Source: Sphingomonas trueperi (lineage in GTDB: Bacteria > Pseudomonadota > Alphaproteobacteria > Sphingomonadales > Sphingomonadaceae). Taken from it: 60,994 bases of DNA. Location of the stretch: contig NZ_JAATJB010000018.1 in the NCBI RefSeq assembly GCF_011927635.1, positions 1-60,994 on the forward strand. Reading direction: 5' to 3'. The position numbers and the translations under genes were made by a program. Below the pieces are notes generated by a model. It was not told the DNA's origin. It made no database searches and saw nothing but the letters and a program-made list of their open reading frames with translations. Shown here piece by piece: positions 34,490-43,383 of the stretch (position 1 is the stretch's first letter; each line of letters starts with the position of its first letter).

Positions 34490-34984
34490 TCAGTTGCCGT
34501 CGGCCGGAGGAGGGGGCGGCATGTCGCCGGCGGGCGGACCCTGGCGACCACGCCAGCCGCCGCCGCGGCGCATCTGCATCATCTTCTGCGCGGCAGCCTG
34601 ACGCTCGGCAGCGTCGATCTTGCCATCATGGTTGGTATCGATCCGGTCGAACATCCGGGCGGCGCGGGCCTGTTCGTCGGCGAGGGTGAGATCCTTCTTG
34701 GGCGCCATGCGGGCACCCATCCGGGCGCGCTGCTGCGTCATATAGGCCTCGCGCTCCTCGGGCGTAACCTTGCCGTCGTGATTGGCGTCCATCGCGTTGA
34801 AGCGGGTTGCGACGCCTGCGAGCATCTCGTCGCGGGTGACGATGCCGTCCTTGTTCTGGTCGGCCATCGCGAGCGGATCGTGGCGAGGGCCGCGCGGGCC
34901 GTCCTGCGGTTCCGCCTGGGCGGCAAGCGCCGAGCCCGCGAGCAGCGAGGCGCCGAGCGCGGCGAGGGTGACACGTTTCAGCAT
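34490..34984 (-). CDS. Secreted EF-hand protein
   Basis: A 164-residue protein with a signal peptide (MLKRVTLAALGASLLAGSALAAQ). Three EF-hand calcium loops follow: DQNKDGIVTRDE, DANHDGKVTPEE and DTNHDGKIDAAE. The C-terminus is Met/Arg/Gly-rich and ends in a poly-Pro run. AGGAG precedes the ATG at 34984. It probably binds calcium in the periplasm. It may be co-transcribed with the response regulator downstream, which would suggest an envelope-stress or divalent-cation theme; that link is inference. Confidence 0.85.
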   Translation of the reverse strand: MLKRVTLAALGASLLAGSALAAQAEPQDGPRGPRHDPLAMADQNKDGIVTRDEMLAGVATRFNAMDANHDGKVTPEEREAYMTQQRARMGARMAPKKDLTLADEQARAARMFDRIDTNHDGKIDAAERQAAAQKMMQMRRGGGWRGRQGPPAGDMPPPPPADGN

Positions 34985-35111
34985 CCGGAACTCCTGGAGA
35001 AGAAGGGGATGCCGGGGGCGGGGGCAGACCCCCGGCACGCACCTTGTTTCCCCTGCCGCTGTCGCACGGGTTTGTCATCGCCCGGGCTAAAGTGTCGCAA
35101 TTTGTCGTGTG

Positions 35112-36325
35112 CTATTCGGCGGGCGCCTGCTGGACGCGCGGTACGACCTTCCATTCGATCAGCAGCAGCGCGCTCAGGGCCAGCACCGCCGCCACCGCGA
35201 AATTGCCCCCCTGGAACCCGCGCTCCGATCCATAGGCCAAAGCCTGGCTGAGGACGAGCGGCCCGAGGATCAGCGCGACGCTGCCGAGTGCCGCCATGCC
35301 GCCCTGGAGCGCGCCCTGGCGCGACGGATCGGTCATCCGGGAGAGCAGGGCGTTGATCGACGGGAAGGCGAGGCCCTGAAAGGCGGCAAAGGGGATGATC
35401 GCGAAGACCATCCAGGTCTCCCGCGCGAAGCAATAGCCGATGAAGGCGAGGCCCCCGGCAAGCATGCCTAGCACCACGGTCCGCTCCTCGCCCCAGGCGG
35501 CGATCGCGCGACCGGTGACGAAGCTCTGCACCAGCGCCATGCAGATGCCCGAGGCGGCGAGCGAGGCGCCGATCATCCGTTCGTCCCAGCCCAGCGCGAT
35601 CTCGCCGAAGAACGCCCAGGTCGCCGGATAGACCATGTGCGCGAGCTGCCAGAGGAAGGCGGCGAGCAGCAGCGGCTTGGCATTGCCCGCCTCGAACAGC
35701 GGCCGGAACGCGGCGAAGACGTGCGCGTCGCGCAGGCGGAACGGGCGTCGGCGCGCGGGCGCCATCGTCTCCGGCAGCAGGAACAGGATCCACAGCGCGT
35801 TGAGCCCGGCGAGTGCCGCCGCGGCGATAAACGGCGCGCGCGGCCCCAGGCCGGCGAGCAGGCCACCGACGGCGGGGCCGAGAATGAAGCCGATCCCGAA
35901 GGCCGCGCCCATCATGCCGAAGGTCGCGCCGCGCTTCTCCGGCGGAGCGACGTCGGCCAGCACCGCATTGGCCGGGCCGTAGACCGCGCCAGCAACACCG
36001 GCGACGATGCGGCCGACGAACAGCCAGCCGATCGTCGGCGCCGCCGCCATCAGCAGATAGTCGATCGCGAACGCCGCCATCGACGCGAGCAGCACCGGCC
36101 GCCTACCGATGCTGTCGCCCAGCGAGCCCAGGATCGGCCCGGCTAAGAACTGCGCGACCGCGAACGCCACCAGCATCCAGCCGCCGATCCGCGCGGCATC
36201 GTCGAGGTTGGTATGCGACAGCGTGACGATCAGCTTCGGAAGTACGGGCAGGATAACGCGAAGCCGATCGAATCGATCAAGACGGCGGCAAGCACGATCG
36301 GCACGGCGCGATGGTGAAAGTGCAT
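35112..36325 (-). pseudogene. TetA/TCR-type MFS transporter with a -1 frameshift
   Basis: A major-facilitator exporter of the tetracycline-resistance-like family, 12 predicted helices, with LGSLGDSIGRRPVLL (motif A) and a PETMAPARRRPF central loop. The start (ATG 36325, after GGGGAGGGG) encodes MHFHHRAVPIVLAAVLIDSIGF. The frame is lost near 36258-36260, where one base of an expected GGCGTT is missing (TTCGCGTTATC instead of TTCGGCGTTATC), and the remainder VILPVLPKLIV continues in another frame to 35112. Restoring one base would give about 404 residues. It is either a recent pseudogene or a sequence error. The rest of the gene shows no further damage. Confidence 0.8.
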
Positions 36326-36533
36326 GCGGTCCCCTCCCCGGAGGAAGCATAGCGTACCGCAATCCGGCCGCGCGCGCCACGTCGTGCGGACGAGTGCGGG
36401 AAGTGTGAGAGCCGTCAACGCCTTACTGCGCGCGGGCGAGCGTGGCGTGCGCAGGATGCCAATCCGGTTGGGCAACACTGTGCTTTCTCAGCAACGATTG
36501 CATTCAAGTGGCATTTTGCAACTTTAGTTTTGC

Positions 36534-36562
36534 TTGACGCCGCTGGCCACAAGGCGTGTATT
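36534..36562 (+). promoter_or_regulatory. Sigma-70-like promoter for the TonB receptor gene
   Basis: TTGACG (36534-36539), a 17-bp spacer and TGTATT (36557-36562), 55 bp upstream of the receptor start. The -35 box is close to consensus and the -10 is weak, as often in activated promoters. Just upstream is GCAACGATTG (36491-36500), a word repeated ahead of the next gene on this strand. Confidence 0.45.
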
Positions 36563-36617
36563 CGAGCTTCGGGTATGGAGCGGAACCACAGCTCCAACCT
36601 CGGTGGAGAGGAAAGAT

Positions 36618-39350
36618 ATGCGGCTACGCCTTATGTCGGCCTGTGCAGTGCCGGCACTCGTCATGGCGCTCGCAGCGCCCGCGCTCGCGCAGGAAACACC
36701 CCAGGAACAGCAGGACGCCGCCGGGCGAGCCGTCCAGTCCGACAACGAGATCATCGTTACCGCGCAGGGTCGCGCCCAGGCGCTGGCCGACGTTCCGCTG
36801 GCGGTCTCTGCGGTCAGCGCCGAGACGCTGCAGCAGACCGGTGCCAACGACATCCGCGCGCTGAACCAGGTCGCGCCGTCGCTGCTGGTCTCCTCGACGG
36901 GCAGTGAAGCCAATGGCTCCGCGCGTATTCGAGGGATCGGTACGGTCGGCGACAATCCCGGCCTGGAAAGCTCGGTCGCGGTGTTCATCGACGGCGTCTA
37001 TCGTTCTCGCTCCGGCATCGGTCTCAGCGAGCTCGGCGATCTCGAGCGGATCGAGGTGCTGCGCGGGCCGCAGGGCACGCTGTTCGGCCGCAATGCCTCG
37101 GCCGGCCTCATCAACATCGTCTCGAAGAAGCCGGAGTCGATCTTCTCGGCGGGGGCCGAGGCGACCTATGGCAATTACGAGACAATCCGCCTGCAGGGCT
37201 TCGTCAACGTGCCGCTGAGCAGCACCGTGGCGGGCCGGCTCGACGGCGTCTACATGAAGCGCGACGGTTTTTACCGCGACGTCACCAACAATCGCGACGT
37301 CAACAATCGCGATCGCTACTTCCTGCGCGGCCAGCTGCTGTTCGAACCGACCAGCGACATCCAGATCCGCGTGATCGGCGACTATACCCATCGCAACGAA
37401 GAATGCTGCGGCGCGGTCTATGTCGATTCCTCGATCAACCCCTATATTGGCAGCCTGAACAGCCCGACCGCGAACAACATCGTCCGGGTGCTGCGCGATC
37501 TTGGCCAGCCGATGGCGGCGTTCAGCAATCCGTATAGCCGCGATCTCTATGTCTCTCGGGGGCGCAGCTATGGCGGCATCACCGAGGATTGGGGCGGCTC
37601 GGTGCAGCTCGACTGGAACCTGGGCAATGTGAAGCTCACCTCGATCACTGGCTATCGCAATTATTTCTCCAGCCAGGGTGCGGACACCGATTACAGCGCG
37701 GTCGACCTGCTCTATCGCGCCCCCAATGCGGACTCCTCGCGCGCGTTCGAGACGTTCAGCCAAGAGCTCCGCCTCAACGGTACCGCGTTCAACGAGAAGC
37801 TCGACTGGCTGGTCGGCGGCTATTTCGCCAACGAGGACCTGACGCTCGTCGACAATCTCCGCTTCGGCAGCCAGTATGGGCGCTTCGCCACCTGCCGGAT
37901 CGTCTCGGGCAGCGCGCTCGCCGCCCTCTACAACCCGGCAGCGGCGGGCTGCCTTGCCGCGCGGCCGGCGCTGTTCGGTGCCGCGAGCCCGCTGATCTAT
38001 GCGGCGTTCGACCGGCTCGACGGAATCAACGATCGCGGCACGACGCGCGACTATTTCAAGCAGAACAGCCGCAACTGGGCGCTGTTCACCCACAATATCT
38101 TCCACGTCACCAAAGGCTTGGACCTTACCCTGGGCCTGCGCTACACCAATGAGCGCAAGCGGCTGAACGCGACCTTCGGCAACGACAACACCGCCTGCGT
38201 CGCCAACCAGACGTCGCTGCTGCCGCTCCGCTCGGTCGCCTCGCTCACCGCGACGATCGACGGCATTCTCGGCCTGTCCTGCCAGGGCAATTCCACCGCC
38301 GAGCTCAACGGCGTTGCGATCAGCGATACCCGCAAGGAGGACCAGTTCACCGGCACCGCGATCCTCTCCTACAAGCCGACCGACGACCTGCTGCTCTACG
38401 GCAGCTATTCGCGCGGCTACAAGGCGGGCGGGTTCAACCTCGACAAGTCGGCGCTCAAAGTGCCGATCCTGCCCTTCGCGGCAGTGGGCGGCGCGCAGGC
38501 GCTGACCGCCAACCTCCAGTTCGCGCCGGAAACCAACAACGCCTTCGAGATCGGGCTGAAATACTCGACCCGGAAGTTCAGCCTGAACCTTTCGGCCTTC
38601 CGTCAGCAGTTCAAGAACTTCCAGCTCAACACCTTCAACGGCACCGTTTTCCTGGTGCAGAACATCAACGGCTGCACCGCCAGCCTGGGCGGCGGCGATC
38701 GCGACCAGAGCAAGTTCAGCACCGCGACCAACTTCAACGCCGCGGCGTCCACCACCGGGGCCTGCTCGTCCTCGAACGTCAGCTACGGCGTGGTGTCGCA
38801 GGGCGTCGAGCTCGAAGCCTCGATCGTGCCGGCGCGCGACTTCCGCGTCGGACTGGGCCTGACCTATGCCGATACCCATTATCGCGACCAGCTGGTCGGC
38901 AGCGACGCCGGCGCACCGCTCGACCAGGCGCTTCGACTGCTGCCGGGGCAGCAGCTGTCCAACGCGCCGGAGATCGTCAGCACCGCATCGGTGGCCTGGA
39001 CGCCGCCGCTCGGCAGCTCGGGCCTCAGCGGGCTGATCTATTTCGACGCGCGCATGACCGGCGACTTCAATACCGGCTCGGACCTGTTCCCGCAGAAGAT
39101 CCAGGACGGCTTCACGCTGGTCAACGGCCGCATCGGCATCCGCGGCAAGGATGAGCGCTGGGCGATCGAGTTCTGGGGACAGAATATCTTCAACCAGAAC
39201 TACACCCAGGTGGTGTTCAACTCGCCCTTCCAGGAGGGTGCCGCCACCGCGCCGTTCACCGATCCCAAATATCCGGGCGGCCGCCAGCTCTTCTCGGCCT
39301 ATCTCGCCGAGCCGCGCACCTACGGTATCACGCTGCGCACCCGTTTCTGA
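36618..39350 (+). CDS. TonB-dependent outer-membrane receptor
   Basis: A 910-residue receptor of the sphingomonad iron-complex/carbohydrate type. It has a signal peptide (MRLRLMSACAVPALVMALAAPALAQ) and a TonB-box-like EIIVTAQ. The plug domain shows DVPLAVSAVSAE, RIRGIGT and the ERIEVLRGPQGTLFGRNASAG signature. A long 22-strand barrel follows, ending in the C-terminal Phe of YGITLRTRF. The ATG at 36618 is preceded by GAGAGGAAAG. No uptake, hydrolase or sigma/anti-sigma genes adjoin it, so the ligand cannot be guessed. A terminator follows the stop. Confidence 0.93.
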   Translation: MRLRLMSACAVPALVMALAAPALAQETPQEQQDAAGRAVQSDNEIIVTAQGRAQALADVPLAVSAVSAETLQQTGANDIRALNQVAPSLLVSSTGSEANGSARIRGIGTVGDNPGLESSVAVFIDGVYRSRSGIGLSELGDLERIEVLRGPQGTLFGRNASAGLINIVSKKPESIFSAGAEATYGNYETIRLQGFVNVPLSSTVAGRLDGVYMKRDGFYRDVTNNRDVNNRDRYFLRGQLLFEPTSDIQIRVIGDYTHRNEECCGAVYVDSSINPYIGSLNSPTANNIVRVLRDLGQPMAAFSNPYSRDLYVSRGRSYGGITEDWGGSVQLDWNLGNVKLTSITGYRNYFSSQGADTDYSAVDLLYRAPNADSSRAFETFSQELRLNGTAFNEKLDWLVGGYFANEDLTLVDNLRFGSQYGRFATCRIVSGSALAALYNPAAAGCLAARPALFGAASPLIYAAFDRLDGINDRGTTRDYFKQNSRNWALFTHNIFHVTKGLDLTLGLRYTNERKRLNATFGNDNTACVANQTSLLPLRSVASLTATIDGILGLSCQGNSTAELNGVAISDTRKEDQFTGTAILSYKPTDDLLLYGSYSRGYKAGGFNLDKSALKVPILPFAAVGGAQALTANLQFAPETNNAFEIGLKYSTRKFSLNLSAFRQQFKNFQLNTFNGTVFLVQNINGCTASLGGGDRDQSKFSTATNFNAAASTTGACSSSNVSYGVVSQGVELEASIVPARDFRVGLGLTYADTHYRDQLVGSDAGAPLDQALRLLPGQQLSNAPEIVSTASVAWTPPLGSSGLSGLIYFDARMTGDFNTGSDLFPQKIQDGFTLVNGRIGIRGKDERWAIEFWGQNIFNQNYTQVVFNSPFQEGAATAPFTDPKYPGGRQLFSAYLAEPRTYGITLRTRF

Positions 39351-39372
39351 CTTTCCTGGGGAGGAAAGCACT

Positions 39373-39405
39373 GGGCCGGAGGCACGATCCTTCGGCCCGT
39401 TTTTT
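39373..39405 (+). terminator. Terminator of the TonB receptor gene
   Basis: Stem GGGCCGGAGG / CCTTCGGCCC with one G-U pair, a six-base loop and a run of T starting at 39400. It begins 23 bp after the receptor stop. Confidence 0.85.
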
Positions 39406-39434
39406 GCCCCGCACGCGGGAGAACCGTAGCTTTA

Positions 39435-39462
39435 CTCGCAACGATTGAAATTCTTTTGCGAG
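39435..39462. promoter_or_regulatory. Inverted repeat CTCGCAA...TTGCGAG upstream of the unknown gene
   Basis: Seven-base arms 14 bp apart, about 75 bp before the next gene. The left arm overlaps GCAACGATTG, a word also found in front of the TonB receptor (36491-36500), in both cases followed by an ATTC and a TTTTGC. It may be a shared operator. The symmetry is seen; the function is inferred. Confidence 0.4.
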
Positions 39463-39534
39463 AGAGGACGTCGGCGCCGAATTCCCGCATATGAGGATAG
39501 GTGTTGGAATAGAGCATCTTCGAGGGGAAAGTTG

Positions 39535-39771
39535 ATGTCTTCGATCCGTCCGTTGCCGCAGGCCGCCGATCTTGCCGGCGTAGCCACCGTTGCGCCCGTG
39601 GGTAATGACACCAAAGCTGCTGAGGCCACGCCGGCGGCAGTGGAGCCGTCGGCGGCAGCAGCCGACCCGCGCGGCGTGCAGCTCGCGTCCGACACGGCGA
39701 ATGCGCTGCTCGCAGCGCAATCCGACAAGCCTGAGACCGCCAAGCCCAAAGACGAGGCGCCGTCCGTCTAG
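39535..39771 (+). CDS. Unknown protein, N-terminal part (ends at in-frame TAG)
   Basis: A 78-residue Ala/Pro/Asp-rich, low-complexity segment starting MSSIRPLPQAADLAG after a GAGGGGAAAG ribosome-binding site. It has no membrane helix or signal peptide and belongs to no family I recognise. It stops at the TAG at 39769-39771, and the same frame then continues without interruption to 40503. It may be the disordered N-terminus of one interrupted 322-codon gene, or a separate small protein coupled to the next. Confidence 0.5.
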   Translation: MSSIRPLPQAADLAGVATVAPVGNDTKAAEATPAAVEPSAAAADPRGVQLASDTANALLAAQSDKPETAKPKDEAPSV

Positions 39772-39774
39772 GAG

Positions 39775-40503
39775 ATGTTCGTGCCGGCCCTGGAGGGCTT
39801 CTCCTCGCATGAATTCGCCATGGGGATCAGCGACCCTACGCGGGTCAGCAGTTCGGCGGGATTGAACGATGCCGAGGTGTTGAAGGACGTGCGGGCACGG
39901 TTCGACGATAAGACGGCGCGCATCGGGGCGGATGTAAACAAGAACACGAGCGAATATGTCTACGCGATGATCGGCGATCTCGATACCCGCTCGATGGCGC
40001 TGGTCGCTGCCGACACCAGTGGCACCTTCTCCGACGAAGAGAAGAATCTGGCTGTCATGGCGACGCAGTGGCAGGATCACTTCCGCGCTGGCGGCTATGT
40101 CGGGTCGCCCGAACTGCATAACACCTATATCGGCATGGGGCTTTCGGCCGTTCGGCCGGAAGATCGCGCAGAGGTCATGCGCGTGTATGACGGCGAGGCG
40201 GCGAAGGATACGAGCGTGCGCAGCCAGCTAGGCCGGGCTTCCGCGCGGGTCACGCTGGGCGAGGAGCAGAGCAAGTCGGTGTTCGGCGACATTTCGGCGA
40301 GCACCAATCCGGATGACAAGATGCTGAGCCTGCTGGTCGAAGCCATGACCAAGGCGAAGGAGACCGACCCGCAGATCACCAGCAAGCTGCACGGTATCAA
40401 CACCGCCGACGATCTGAAAAAGGCAGAGTGGTTCAAGCCCTATGTCGAGCGGTTCAACCAGCTGCTGGACGAGCAGGCGGCGAATTCGGTCAAGGCAGCC
40501 TGA
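39775..40503 (+). CDS. Unknown protein, C-terminal part
   Basis: Up to 242 residues, mostly helical and soluble, with acidic segments such as LNDAEVLKDVRARFDD and DTSGTFSDEEKNLAVMATQWQDHF. I recognise no family. It is in the same frame as the 78-residue segment upstream, separated only by TAG GAG. The ATG at 39775 directly abuts the AGGAG, which is too close for efficient initiation; the GTG at 39781 has better spacing. This fits either translational reinitiation or a gene recently broken by a nonsense change. Nothing nearby suggests a role. Confidence 0.6.
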   Translation: MFVPALEGFSSHEFAMGISDPTRVSSSAGLNDAEVLKDVRARFDDKTARIGADVNKNTSEYVYAMIGDLDTRSMALVAADTSGTFSDEEKNLAVMATQWQDHFRAGGYVGSPELHNTYIGMGLSAVRPEDRAEVMRVYDGEAAKDTSVRSQLGRASARVTLGEEQSKSVFGDISASTNPDDKMLSLLVEAMTKAKETDPQITSKLHGINTADDLKKAEWFKPYVERFNQLLDEQAANSVKAA

Positions 40504-40530
40504 AAGCTGCCTGGTCGTCGCGGCGCAGCT

Positions 40531-42438
40531 TCAGTGAAGCAGTGCCGTGTCGGATGCCGTTCCGGCCGCACCGCGCGTGGGCGAGAGCGGCGGGATCTTC
40601 GCCGCGCGCAGGATCTCGGTCGCGCGCTCCATCCCGACCGCGGGCGAGAAGAGGTGCCCCTGGCCATAGGCACATCCGATGCTGCGCAGCCGTTCTGCCT
40701 GCAGCTCGGTCTCGACCCCTTCGGCGATCACCCGCATGTCGAGCTCCTGCGCGATGTGCAGCACGCCCTCGACGATCGCGCGGCTGGCGCTGTTCTGCAG
40801 CAGCTGGTCGGTGAAGCTCTTGTCGATCTTGATGAAGTCGACCGGCATGGTCAGCAGGTGGGTGAGCGAGGCATAGCCGGTGCCGAAATCGTCGAGCGCC
40901 ACCAGCAGCCCCTGGGCACGGAACCAGCGCAGCGTATCGGCGACGACGGTGTCGCCCTGGCCAAGATACACCGTCTCGGTGATCTCCAGCACCAGATGGT
41001 GCAGCGGCACGCCGTACCGCGCCAGCGTCTCTGGGATCATCTCGCGCAGCCGGGCGCCGTGGAAGTCGCTCGATGAGAAATTCATGCCGACATGCGGCGG
41101 CGCGATGCCGAGGTCGCACCAGTGGCGCAGGTCGGCGGCGACGCGTTCGAGCATGCGTGCGGTGATCGCACCGGCGACCTTGCCGTCGGTGGTTGCCTCG
41201 AAGAATTCGGCGGCGGAGACGATGCGGTCCTCGGTGCGCATTCGGCATAGCGCCTCGAAGCCGAGGATCTCGCCGGTCTTCAGGTCGAACAGCGGCTGGT
41301 AATAGGGGAGGAGTCGATTCTCGGCGAGCGCGCGCTCCACCGCATGGATCGCATCGAGCCGCCGGGCCATGCGGGTGGCGATGCCGGGCACGTAGCGGAC
41401 GAAGCTGCCGCGCGCGGTTTCCTTGGCATGGTAGAGCGCGAGATCGGCATTGAGCCGCACCTGTTCGGCCGTCTCGCTTTCGCCGATCAGCGCGCCGCCG
41501 GCGGTCGCGCGGGGGACGACGTTGCGTTCGCCATCCTCGATCGGTTGGGCAAGCGCATCGAGCAGCATGCGCGCGGCTTCGGCCGGGTCGGCGAGCGCCG
41601 CTGGGCTCTGCACCAGCACCGCGAATTCGTCGCCGCCGAGGCGATAGGCGCGATCGGGGGCGGCGGCTTCGGACAGGCGCCGCGCGGCGTGGATGATCAA
41701 CGCATCGCCCGCGGCATGGCCGAACGTGTCGTTGACGATCTTGAGATTGTCGAGGTCGACGAGGATCAACCCCCAGGCCCCTGGCTCGCTGCAATCCAGG
41801 TCGCTGAGCGAGGTGGTGAAGGCCGAGCGATTGGGCAGGCCGGTGAGCCCGTCGAGTTGCGCGCGACGAACGTGTTTGGCGCGCCAGATATCCTGTTCGA
41901 TCGCGATCGCGCACAGGTGCAGGCAAACCTGGATGATCCGCCGTTCCATCGGCGTGGGCCCGCGCGGCACGCGATAGTAGAAGGAAACGACGCCGGTCAC
42001 CTCGCCGCGGGCGTTCGTGATCGGGTTCGACCAGCAGGCGTGCAGCTCCAGCGGGCGGGTCAGGTCGAGATATTTGGCCCAGTTGGGATCGGTCTCGATA
42101 TCGATGCTCGCGACCGGCTCGCCGTGATAGGCAGCGGCGCCGCACGAGCCGACCTTGGGGCCGATCATCATCCCGTCGACCGCCTCCAGATAGCGTTCCG
42201 GAAGGCTTGGGCCGGCAACGGGATGGAGCCGCCCGGCGAGATCTACCCGAAGAATCATGGAACGGACATCGGGCAGGCGCACTTCCACCTCGCGGCACAG
42301 CCGATCGGTGACCGAGGCAAGATCGGCGCCTTTGGCGACAAGCTCCAAGATGTTATTCTGAAGCGATATGTCCACGTCGCCCCCATGTGCAGGTGCGTGC
42401 ACCTTGCCCGGATCGGCCTTGCCTGCGGCATAATGCAT
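40531..42438 (-). CDS. GAF-GGDEF-EAL cyclic-di-GMP signalling protein
   Basis: About 635 residues: an N-terminal GAF sensor (ILELVAKGADLASVTDRLC to about residue 170), a GGDEF cyclase domain with an intact RLGGDEFAV, and an EAL phosphodiesterase domain with GFEALCRM, ITETVYLG, DDFGTGYASL and IAEGVE. Both catalytic motifs are complete, so it could make and break c-di-GMP. It is cytoplasmic with no membrane helix. The start is uncertain: the ATG at 42438 is used, but a GTG nearer the GAF domain with a G-rich upstream stretch is possible. It is divergent from the phosphatase gene. Confidence 0.88.
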   Translation of the reverse strand: MHYAAGKADPGKVHAPAHGGDVDISLQNNILELVAKGADLASVTDRLCREVEVRLPDVRSMILRVDLAGRLHPVAGPSLPERYLEAVDGMMIGPKVGSCGAAAYHGEPVASIDIETDPNWAKYLDLTRPLELHACWSNPITNARGEVTGVVSFYYRVPRGPTPMERRIIQVCLHLCAIAIEQDIWRAKHVRRAQLDGLTGLPNRSAFTTSLSDLDCSEPGAWGLILVDLDNLKIVNDTFGHAAGDALIIHAARRLSEAAAPDRAYRLGGDEFAVLVQSPAALADPAEAARMLLDALAQPIEDGERNVVPRATAGGALIGESETAEQVRLNADLALYHAKETARGSFVRYVPGIATRMARRLDAIHAVERALAENRLLPYYQPLFDLKTGEILGFEALCRMRTEDRIVSAAEFFEATTDGKVAGAITARMLERVAADLRHWCDLGIAPPHVGMNFSSSDFHGARLREMIPETLARYGVPLHHLVLEITETVYLGQGDTVVADTLRWFRAQGLLVALDDFGTGYASLTHLLTMPVDFIKIDKSFTDQLLQNSASRAIVEGVLHIAQELDMRVIAEGVETELQAERLRSIGCAYGQGHLFSPAVGMERATEILRAAKIPPLSPTRGAAGTASDTALLH

Positions 42439-42550
42439 GCTTCCGTAAAAGCACGTAGCAGAAAAACGCGCGGCAGCGTAGGGGAGGCCGCATGCGCAAC
42501 CAGCTCCACGCTTCCGCCTCGGGCGCCGCTGCCCGACCGAGCCGCTCCGC

Positions 42551-43309
42551 ATGATCCGCGGTGGCATCTTCGCAGCGCTCTCGCTGCTCATCGCGGTCCC
42601 TCAGGCGAGTGACACGGCGCCGTACCTCGCCGCGGGCCAATATCCCGACGGCATGGCGATCCTGCCGCCGCCGCCGGCGCTCGACAGCCCCGGCGCTGCC
42701 CTGGACATGGCGGTGTTCCGGGCAACGCGGAAGCTGGAGGGCACCCCGCGCTGGCGGATCGCCACCGACGACGTCACCAACGATCCGCTGCGCCGCAACG
42801 CCTGCGCGATGGGGATGGTGCTCGACGTCAAGACTGCGCCGGCACTTGCCCGGCTGCTCGATCGCGCAGGCACGGGCCCGGTCGTCGGCAGGGTGAAGGC
42901 TGCCTACCAAGTGCCGCGTCCCTATCTGCGCGAGGACGGCCCGATCTGCGAGGCCAAGACCGCACATCTCGCCAGCAATGGCGACTACCCGTCGGGGCAC
43001 ACCGCCAATGGTTGGCTGGAAGCGCAGATCCTCGCCGAGGTGATGCCCGACAAGGCGACTGCGATCCTCGCGCGCGGCCGTGCCTATGGCGAGAGCCGGG
43101 CGATTTGCGGGTCGCACAGCAAGAGCGCGGTCGAAGCCGGCTACATGGCCGGCGCCTCGGTGTTCGCGGTGCTGCAGACCTCGCCCGCCTACCAGCGGGA
43201 TCTCGCGGCGGCGCGGCAGGAAGCGGCGCGGCTGCGCACTACCGCGCCGCGCCCCGATGCACAAAGCTGTGTCGCGGAAGCGGAGGCCCTTCGCGTCCGC
43301 CCCTGGTGA
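42551..43309 (+). CDS. PhoN-like class A acid phosphatase (PAP2), catalytic Asp absent
   Basis: A 252-residue secreted PAP2-superfamily protein with a signal peptide (to about residue 21). The three-part signature is visible: K116-x6-R123-P124, PSGH (147-150) and S182-R183-x5-H189. The residue three after H189, normally Asp and needed to polarise the nucleophilic His, is Ala193 (HSKSAVEAG instead of the usual HxxSDVxAG). Activity may therefore be low or altered. Class A acid phosphatases hydrolyse phosphomonoesters in the periplasm. Otherwise length and layout are normal. Confidence 0.85.
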   Translation: MIRGGIFAALSLLIAVPQASDTAPYLAAGQYPDGMAILPPPPALDSPGAALDMAVFRATRKLEGTPRWRIATDDVTNDPLRRNACAMGMVLDVKTAPALARLLDRAGTGPVVGRVKAAYQVPRPYLREDGPICEAKTAHLASNGDYPSGHTANGWLEAQILAEVMPDKATAILARGRAYGESRAICGSHSKSAVEAGYMAGASVFAVLQTSPAYQRDLAAARQEAARLRTTAPRPDAQSCVAEAEALRVRPW

Positions 43310-43383
43310 TCGAGGCCTGATTTCGATGTCATGAAGCTGTCGCGCAGGCCCGTCACAAGCGCGGCGCTTCATGGGGAATCGCA

